NCBI GenBank assembly: GCA_026984595.1
Contig: JALSRW010000285.1
Span: forward strand, 1-12,804
Reading direction: 5' to 3'
Source of the DNA: Alphaproteobacteria bacterium
GTDB taxonomy: Bacteria > Pseudomonadota > Alphaproteobacteria > Geminicoccales > Geminicoccaceae
DNA length: 12,804 bases
A model generated the notes under the pieces. That model was not told the origin of the DNA. It saw only the letters and a program-made list of their open reading frames with translations, and ran no database searches. The position numbers and the translations under genes were made by a program. Below are positions 1-4,458 of the stretch, one piece after another (positions within the stretch are counted from its first letter, which is position 1; each line of letters begins with the position of its first letter).

Positions 1-2
1 GC

Positions 3-410
3 CACAAGGGCGCAGACAAGATTCTCGTTAGAAATTACAAGAAAGTTCTCAGTGTTCTTCGATTCGATACGTGGTTGGACGAGGACGCGATGTCCGCAGG
101 CACAGAGTTAGAGCGGGGCATCTTGAAGGGATTTAAAGAATCGTGTGCTGCCGTATTTTTCATAACGCCGAGTTTCCGTGATGAAAACTACCTAGCATCA
201 GAGGTGGACTACGCGGTGGTCGAGAAGAGAGAAAAAGGCGAGCAGTTCTCAATCATCACGCTTGTGTTCGAAGAGAACGGGCGAAAAGGCGAGGTGCCGG
301 ATCTGCTCCGCCGATACGTATGGAAGGAGCCGAAAAATGATCTTGACGCCCTTTTCGAGATAATCAAAGCGCTCCCCATACAACTAGGACATGTGAGCTG
401 GAAGATGTAA
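3..410 (+). CDS. TIR-domain protein, C-terminal part (5' end outside window)
   Basis: The reading frame is open from the left edge to a TAA at 408-410, giving 135 visible residues, so the true start lies outside the window. The residues read like one bacterial TIR domain: HKGADK near the edge (the end of the usual SHKGAD-type first strand), then a WLDEDAM loop, a hydrophobic AAVFFITPSF strand and LASEVDYA. Glu67 of the visible part sits where TIR NADases carry their catalytic glutamate. The frame ends soon after a YVWK motif and a final helix, so TIR is the C-terminal domain or the whole protein. Bacterial TIR proteins usually consume or rearrange NAD+, often in anti-phage defence; that role is inferred from the family. 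A TTG at 75 could be called as a start by software but would remove the first strand. Codons are far more AT-rich than in the genes to the right, suggesting acquisition by transfer. No partner gene is visible on the right side. Confidence 0.82.
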   Translation, partial: HKGADKILVRNYKKVLSVLRFDTWLDEDAMSAGTELERGILKGFKESCAAVFFITPSFRDENYLASEVDYAVVEKREKGEQFSIITLVFEENGRKGEVPDLLRRYVWKEPKNDLDALFEIIKALPIQLGHVSWKM

Positions 411-438
411 TACGCAAATGTGCCTGTGCACCGCCGAA

Positions 439-449
439 GTTTGAACGTC
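439..449 (+). repeat. 11-bp direct repeat, copy 1 (GTTTGAACGTC)
   Basis: GTTTGAACGTC occurs here and again at 539-549, exactly 100 bp away in the same orientation. It lies in the junction between the AT-richer TIR segment and the GC-rich operon. It could be a leftover of an insertion or recombination event, a regulator binding site, or chance. Confidence 0.5.
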
Positions 450-538
450 CCCCATGACTTATTTATCATGGCGGTCGACACTATGACCGATATCCACGCA
501 CATACGCGACGGCGCTCGGAGTTTGCCCGCAGCTTGTG

Positions 539-549
539 GTTTGAACGTC
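539..549 (+). repeat. 11-bp direct repeat, copy 2 (GTTTGAACGTC)
   Basis: This is the second exact copy of the 11-mer at 439-449, lying close to the point where the DNA becomes uniformly GC-rich. Confidence 0.5.
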
Positions 550-606
550 GCAAGCCGCGCTAGACACCGCAAGGTAAGTCAGCAGCCGTCCGGTCCGGTT
601 ACCGCG

Positions 607-870
607 CTAGAAGATCACCGCCTCGCGACGCAGGCGGCGCAGGCCGAGAACGACCGCGAGGGCGACGCCGGCCACCACCGGCACGTCGAACAAAAGGAAC
701 TCCGGCGCAAGCGGGAATTCGCCGTTGATCCAGCTCACCCCGCCGCCACCGGCGAGGCCGAGGAGCAGCCAGACCAGCCGCCGCAGGCGGGCGGCGGCGA
801 TGCGGGCGACGATCAGCCCGACGACGATGCCGGCAAGCACCGCCAGGATTTCTCCGGGAGCTCCGATCAT
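607..870 (-). CDS. Small hydrophobic membrane protein, last gene of the five-gene operon
   Basis: This 87-residue protein is mostly hydrophobic. A first membrane span lies at about residues 8-28 (ILAVLAGIVVGLIVARI). A second follows an arginine pair at about 32-48 (VWLLLGLAGGGG), and a third lies at about 56-78, ending in a basic LRRLRR tail. Positive charges cluster after span 1 and after span 3. The ATG at 868-870 overlaps the stop of the preceding acidic-protein gene in an ATGA arrangement and follows a strong GAGGAGGAG ribosome binding site, so the two are very likely translationally coupled. I recognise no family. As the only membrane protein of the operon it may anchor or export the others, but that is inference. 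The gene stops with TAG, and I see no convincing terminator after it. Confidence 0.7.
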   Translation of the reverse strand: MIGAPGEILAVLAGIVVGLIVARIAAARLRRLVWLLLGLAGGGGVSWINGEFPLAPEFLLFDVPVVAGVALAVVLGLRRLRREAVIF

Positions 871-1229
871 GGCGTCTCCTCCTCTTCCAGGGTCTCGGGG
901 GCGCCGCCGGCATCGATCCCCTCGCCGGCCCCGGCCTCCTCGCCGAGTTCCACCGCTTCCGGCAGGGCGGCGCTCTCGAGCTCGGCCTCGGCGGCTTCCT
1001 CGCCGTCGAGTGCCGGTGCCGCGCCGGCATCCTCGATCCCGCCTTCCGCGGCCATCTCCGGCGCCGTTCCGGCGACCGGCTCGGGCAGCGGCGAGACCGC
1101 CTCCCCGGGAAGCTCGGCGGCGGCCGCTCCCGCCGACTGGACCTCCGCCACCGGCGCCGCGGCCACGGTCTCGACCCCGGCGGTCGCCCGCGGCGATCCG
1201 CCTTCCTCGATCTCGATGATGATGCGCAT
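867..1229 (-). CDS. Highly acidic low-complexity protein, 120 aa
   Basis: I chose the ATG at 1227-1229 because GGGAGGTGGGG stands just upstream; the longer open frame to 1361 has no such signal and would overlap the previous gene. After a short beta-like start (MRIIIEIEE) the protein is almost entirely Ala, Glu, Gly, Pro and Val. I count 29 Asp/Glu against two Arg and no Lys, with no cysteine or aromatic residue, and it ends in LEEEETP. It is likely intrinsically disordered and strongly negative. It sits 14 bp after the 85-aa domain gene and overlaps the membrane-protein gene by 4 bp, so it is within the operon. I recognise no family. A linker, chaperone-like or charge-partner role for the basic 62-aa protein would fit but is speculation. 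Low complexity and composition leave some doubt about expression, although the placed ribosome binding site and coupling support it. Confidence 0.65.
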   Translation of the reverse strand: MRIIIEIEEGGSPRATAGVETVAAAPVAEVQSAGAAAAELPGEAVSPLPEPVAGTAPEMAAEGGIEDAGAAPALDGEEAAEAELESAALPEAVELGEEAGAGEGIDAGGAPETLEEEETP

Positions 1230-1243
1230 GCGCCCCACCTCCC

Positions 1244-1501
1244 TCAGCGGTTCATGACCGCGTAGCGACCCTCGAAGGTCACCGGCGCGTTGGTCAGGTT
1301 CTCGACCGTGATCCAGTAGGTGCAGCGGCTGGCATCGCCGCGCTCCACCGCCACCTCCCATTCGATCTGCGGCGCGCCGCGGCGCGGCGTGGTCGGCACC
1401 ATGTACCAGACGACATGCCAGTCGGCCGGCCAGTTGAAGGTGAACCAGCGCCTCGTCTGCCGCGGCGCGAGCGTGCCCGTGAACTGTCTTCCCGTGCGCA
1501 T
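1244..1501 (-). CDS. Stand-alone copy of the propeller protein's C-terminal domain, 85 aa
   Basis: This short protein is a free domain homologous to the last ~82 residues of the gene just upstream. Aligned without gaps from GRQ to the final R, I count 50 of 82 positions identical. Shared blocks are RRWFTF, WPAxWHVxW, PTTxRRGAPQ, TYWITVxN and FEGRY. The alternation of aromatic and beta-prone residues suggests a compact beta-sandwich. It has no signal peptide and no membrane span. The ATG at 1499-1501 follows a GGGGAGGA site, and only 19 bp separate it from the preceding stop. The simplest origin is a tandem duplication of the 3' end of the propeller gene that became a gene of its own. I cannot name the domain. 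It may form mixed assemblies with the domain on the big protein, or bind the same ligand. Confidence 0.82.
   Translation of the reverse strand: MRTGRQFTGTLAPRQTRRWFTFNWPADWHVVWYMVPTTPRRGAPQIEWEVAVERGDASRCTYWITVENLTNAPVTFEGRYAVMNR
1247..1492 (-). repeat. Duplicated C-terminal domain, stand-alone copy
   Basis: These 246 bp encode residues 4-85 of the 85-aa protein and correspond codon for codon, without gaps, to 1527-1772. The two copies are 61% identical at protein level by my count, so the duplication is old enough to have diverged but is still plain. Confidence 0.85.
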
Positions 1502-1520
1502 CTTGGTGTCCTCCCCTGCT

Positions 1521-4058
1521 TCAGTAGCGGCTCAGGATGCAGTACCGGCCTTCGAACCGGACCGGCTGGTCGGTGTGGTTCTTCACGGTGATCCAGTAGG
1601 TGACGTATTCGGCGTCGGCCTTCTCGACCCCGACCTTCCAGCTCAGTTGCGGCGCGCCGCGCCGGACCGTGGTCGGCATCACCGTCCAGATCACGTGCCA
1701 GGTGGCCGGCCAGCGGAAGGTGAACCAGCGGCGCGAGCCGTTGGCCGGCACCGTACCCGTCCACTGGCGGCCGCAGATCGGCGCCCGCATCTCGCCATCC
1801 ACCGGGATCTGCCAGACGCCGCGATTGCGGGTACCGGCGCGGAGCAGCCGGGCATGGGGATGGAACAGCAGATCGGCCACCAGCACGTTGGGCAGGCCGC
1901 TGCCCAGCACCGCCCAGCCGGCGCCGCCGTTGCGGGTTTCGTAGACGCCGAGATCGGCCGCCACCCAGACCCGGTTGGCGTTGGCGGGATCGACCGCGAC
2001 CGCGTTGATCGGCAGGTTGGGCAGGCCGCCGCTGCGATCGTCCCAGTTCGAACCGCCATCGGTGGAGCGGAACACGCGACCGCCGCCGACCCGGCTGCTG
2101 GTCACCCAGATGCGGGAGAGGTTGCGCGGATCGACATGGATATCCGAGATCCAGGCGCCGGCGCGGGGCGAGGTCAGTGCCTGGGCGCTGCCCCAGGCAC
2201 TGCCGTTCCAGCGGATGCGGAAAAGCGAGCCGTCGGCGGTGCCGACGAAGATGTTGTCGGCGTCGGGCGCGTGCATGGCGGTCGCCGTCTGGGTGCCGGG
2301 CAGGGCCACCTCGGTCCAGCTACTGCCGTTGTTGCGCGAGACGAACACGCTCTGCCCGGCCTGGGCGATGGTGCTGCCGCGGGCCTCCATCGGCGGATAG
2401 AAGAGCGCCCGGTAGTTCTGCGGCACGTTCGGCCCGATCCAGGAGAAGGAGCCGAAATCGCCCTTGCTGGTGGAGCGCTCCATGCCCATGCCGAAATAGG
2501 AATGGAACACGGTGTCGGGCGCCACATGGTCGACCGCGCAGTCGCCACCATCACCGTCGGCCACATGGTCCCAGACCGAGGAACCGCGCCAGCGGATGCT
2601 GCCATTGTCCTGGGTGCCGCCCAGCAGCCACAGCGCCGAGCCGGGATCGTGGGCGATGTATTCGATCTCGGTGATGTAGAGCCCGTCGTTGAGCGATACC
2701 CAGGCGTTGCCGCGATCGGGCGAACGGTAGAGACCGCCGTCGCAGCCCACATAGACGATGTCCGGATCGACCGGATCGAAGGCGATGGCGTGCTGGTCGG
2801 GGTGGATGTCGTCGCCCGGCTTGTTGGAGATCCGGGTCCACACCCAGTTCCTGCCGCGCCGGTCGCCGCGCCAGGCCTCGATGGCCCCGAGATAGATCTG
2901 GTTGCTGCGGTCGGGCGCCACCGCCAGGAACCAGTCGTACCAGGCCTGCCCGGTGCGCAGCCCGCCGGGCAGGGCCACCGTCCGCCAGGTGCCGCGGGTA
3001 TCGCGGCGCCACAGATGGGCGGTACCGCCGCTGGCACCGAAGGCGAAGGCCTCGGCGGTGCTGCTCGGCGCATGATCGACTGCCAGCCGGTTGAAGCTTG
3101 CCGGCCCGCCGGGCAGCGCCACGCGGGTCCAGGCATTGCCGTTGGTGGAGCGGTAGAGGCCGTCGCTGCAGGCGGCCAGAGCCTCGAAATCGTCGCCGGA
3201 ACGGACCACCGACAGGGACCAGCTGCGCACCGCGCGCCGTCGGGTCCAGGTCGTGCCGCCATCGGTGGAGCGGTAGAGACCGTGGGTGGTGGCGGCCAGC
3301 AGATGCCGGGAATCGCCGGGATCGACGACCAGATCGTGAAACCCCTGGCCGATGAAGGGGGCCCCGGCCAGCAGTGCGAAACTGGTGCCGCCATTGGTCG
3401 AGCGCAGAATGCCCTGGCCCAGGCGCCAGTAGAAATTGCCTTCCCCGGTGCCGACATAGACGGTGCGCGGATTGGAGGGATCGAAGGCGATGGCCCCGGT
3501 GGTCAGGGTCGGTGCGAAATCGGTGCGCGGCCGCCAGCTCGCACCGCGGTTGCGCGACTGCCAGACCCCGCCGCCGGCGGCACCGCAGAGAATATGGTCG
3601 CGATTGCCGGGATCGACGGCCACGCAGGAGACCCGCCCCGACACCGCGATCCGCTTGTCCCCGTAGGTCTGGCCGTTGTCCATCCGGCGCGGCCCGAGCT
3701 GGCGCCAGCGCGGCACCCATCCGGCCGGGCGGGGCGGATGGGTACCGAACTCCGCCGGCTCCTCTTCCTCCCCGCCCTCGGTCTCCATGGTGGCGAGGAT
3801 GCCCGCTTCGGGGGACTCGATGGCGGCCATCTCCGCCTCGTGCTCGCAGAGTACCCGGGCGGCCTCCGCATAGAAGGCGGCGAGCGGCTCACCCTTCTCC
3901 TTCTCCGCGGCACGGGGTGTTGCCGGCGGCTCGGGAGCGGTGAAGCCCCGCTGGTCGCGGAACAGGGCGAGGCGGCGGGCGGCCTTGGATCCGTCGTAGG
4001 GGGGAAGCTCCTCTTCGAGGCGCTGTACGCGCAGCTCGTGGTCGTGTGGACCCTTCAT
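1521..4058 (-). CDS. Asp-box (BNR/VPS10/GH74-like) beta-propeller protein, 845 aa, with novel N- and C-terminal domains
   Basis: Three regions are visible. Residues 1-110 are charged, helix-prone and not a signal peptide. Residues ~115-755 are a propeller array with Asp-box motifs at 168-175 (SRNRGASW), 220-227, 264-271 (STDGGTTW), 304-310, 446-453, 574-581, 665-672 (STDGGSNW) and 708-715. Between the strands come repeated VAVDP/AFDP and VYVGT/IFVGT phrases. DIHPDQHAIAFDP (417-429) and GGTQDNGS (481-488) are typical of the GH74/sortilin-VPS10-like two-propeller group. Residues ~763-845 form the domain repeated by the next gene. Members of this fold bind or cleave glycans or bind proteins; I cannot assign catalytic residues and see no FRIP motif, so I do not call it a sialidase. 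The ATG at 4056-4058 overlaps the stop of the 62-aa gene (ATGA) and follows a strong GGGGAGGA site. Lack of a signal peptide is odd for this mostly secreted class. Confidence 0.88.
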   Translation of the reverse strand: MKGPHDHELRVQRLEEELPPYDGSKAARRLALFRDQRGFTAPEPPATPRAAEKEKGEPLAAFYAEAARVLCEHEAEMAAIESPEAGILATMETEGGEEEEPAEFGTHPPRPAGWVPRWRQLGPRRMDNGQTYGDKRIAVSGRVSCVAVDPGNRDHILCGAAGGGVWQSRNRGASWRPRTDFAPTLTTGAIAFDPSNPRTVYVGTGEGNFYWRLGQGILRSTNGGTSFALLAGAPFIGQGFHDLVVDPGDSRHLLAATTHGLYRSTDGGTTWTRRRAVRSWSLSVVRSGDDFEALAACSDGLYRSTNGNAWTRVALPGGPASFNRLAVDHAPSSTAEAFAFGASGGTAHLWRRDTRGTWRTVALPGGLRTGQAWYDWFLAVAPDRSNQIYLGAIEAWRGDRRGRNWVWTRISNKPGDDIHPDQHAIAFDPVDPDIVYVGCDGGLYRSPDRGNAWVSLNDGLYITEIEYIAHDPGSALWLLGGTQDNGSIRWRGSSVWDHVADGDGGDCAVDHVAPDTVFHSYFGMGMERSTSKGDFGSFSWIGPNVPQNYRALFYPPMEARGSTIAQAGQSVFVSRNNGSSWTEVALPGTQTATAMHAPDADNIFVGTADGSLFRIRWNGSAWGSAQALTSPRAGAWISDIHVDPRNLSRIWVTSSRVGGGRVFRSTDGGSNWDDRSGGLPNLPINAVAVDPANANRVWVAADLGVYETRNGGAGWAVLGSGLPNVLVADLLFHPHARLLRAGTRNRGVWQIPVDGEMRAPICGRQWTGTVPANGSRRWFTFRWPATWHVIWTVMPTTVRRGAPQLSWKVGVEKADAEYVTYWITVKNHTDQPVRFEGRYCILSRY
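1527..1772 (-). repeat. Duplicated C-terminal domain, copy fused to the propeller protein
   Basis: These 246 bp encode residues 763-844 of the 845-aa protein. They align without gaps with the 85-aa protein encoded at 1244-1501. Confidence 0.85.
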
Positions 4059-4243
4059 GGATTGTTCCTCCCCTTGCTCGGTTTCGTGCTGCCCGGCTTG
4101 TTCGGCGTTTCTCCGACGGGCGGCTTCTTCCCGCCTTCCCCCTCGGGCGGCGGATAGCCGCGAGCCTCCTCGAACTGACGCAGACGCTCCGCCGCCCGGC
4201 CCCCGGGTGGCGGCTTCCGCTTGTCGCCCTTGCGCCCGACCAT
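4055..4243 (-). CDS. Small basic proline-rich protein, first gene of the operon, 62 aa
   Basis: The ATG at 4241-4243 has a GAGGAG site upstream, and the TGA overlaps the ATG of the propeller gene by 4 bp, strong evidence of coupled translation. The protein is basic (15 Lys/Arg against 7 Asp/Glu by my count) with 12 prolines in 62 residues. It has a GRKGDKRK start and a KPSKGRNNP end, flanking one helix-prone stretch. That stretch, AAERLRQFEEARGYPPPE at residues 17-34, matches residues 27-44 of the downstream propeller protein (AARRLALFRDQRGFTAPE) at nine positions. The two proteins therefore share a short module that could be a targeting or docking signal. No signal peptide, membrane span or cysteine is present. 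I do not recognise the family. Small size leaves some doubt, but start signal, coupling and the shared motif argue for a real gene. Confidence 0.75.
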   Translation of the reverse strand: MVGRKGDKRKPPPGGRAAERLRQFEEARGYPPPEGEGGKKPPVGETPNKPGSTKPSKGRNNP

Positions 4244-4260
4244 TGCGCGCTCCTCGCTTC

Positions 4261-4332
4261 CCTCGCGAAAAGGTATTGTCTTTCAGGTTACACGAGTCGC
4301 AGAGATAACTCTATCTTTAATTGTGAAAACTT
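4261..4332. promoter_or_regulatory. AT-rich divergent control region between the operon and maeB
   Basis: The 215 bp between the divergent starts (4244-4458) contain one AT-rich island. It includes an inverted repeat AGATA-actc-TATCT (4303-4316), which could be an operator. Possible -10-like elements occur on both strands (for example TATCTT at 4312-4317 on plus), but none is paired with a good -35, so I do not place a start site. The location makes it the likely promoter zone for both transcripts. Confidence 0.35.
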
Positions 4333-4333
4333 T

Positions 4334-4355
4334 CTCGCCGCCACGGTGCGGCGAG
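4334..4355 (+). other. Perfect 8-bp stem-loop in the maeB leader
   Basis: CTCGCCGC and GCGGCGAG form an uninterrupted 8-bp stem around a 6-nt loop, about 100 bp before the maeB start. On the plus strand no T run follows, so it does not look like an intrinsic terminator of maeB; on the minus strand it is followed by an AAAGTTTT stretch. It could shape the leader RNA or be an operator. Confidence 0.4.
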
Positions 4356-4458
4356 AGCGATGCTCCCCCGCCCCGGTTATCGCCTTGCTGCCGGCGAAGC
4401 TTGTTGGCTAAGACGGTGTCGGCGCGGCTCGATCGCGGATGGCGAAGGAGAAAAGGAA

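Larger units (their letters stand above)
411..606. other. Gene-free junction between AT-richer and GC-rich DNA
   Basis: No credible gene lies between the TIR stop and the end of the minus-strand operon. Base composition changes within this stretch, from the mixed composition of the TIR gene to the very GC-rich DNA to the right. It holds an 11-bp direct repeat (439-449 and 539-549) and a short inverted repeat CATGA/TCATG at 453-470. It may be the edge of an inserted segment, but I recognise no transposase, integrase or tRNA. Confidence 0.5.

Noticed and set aside
209..553. A 114-codon minus-strand frame overlapping the TIR gene, considered as a transposase remnant
   Set aside because: No transposase motif is visible and it lies opposite a well-conserved TIR domain.
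523..1257. A 244-codon plus-strand frame over the acidic and membrane protein genes
   Set aside because: Ser/Ala/Pro low complexity without a ribosome binding site; the minus-strand genes have starts, coupling and membrane-span logic.
1521..4058. Calling the Asp-box protein a sialidase
   Set aside because: Asp boxes are not specific; I see no FRIP motif, and the GGTQDNG and DIHPDQH phrases fit the GH74/VPS10-like group better. No catalytic residues could be assigned.
1320..4157. A 945-codon open frame on the plus strand opposite the propeller gene
   Set aside because: Its translation is compositionally odd (Gly/Ala/Arg/Asp-rich) with no domain, while the minus strand shows clear Asp-box repeats; long antisense frames are expected in very GC-rich DNA.
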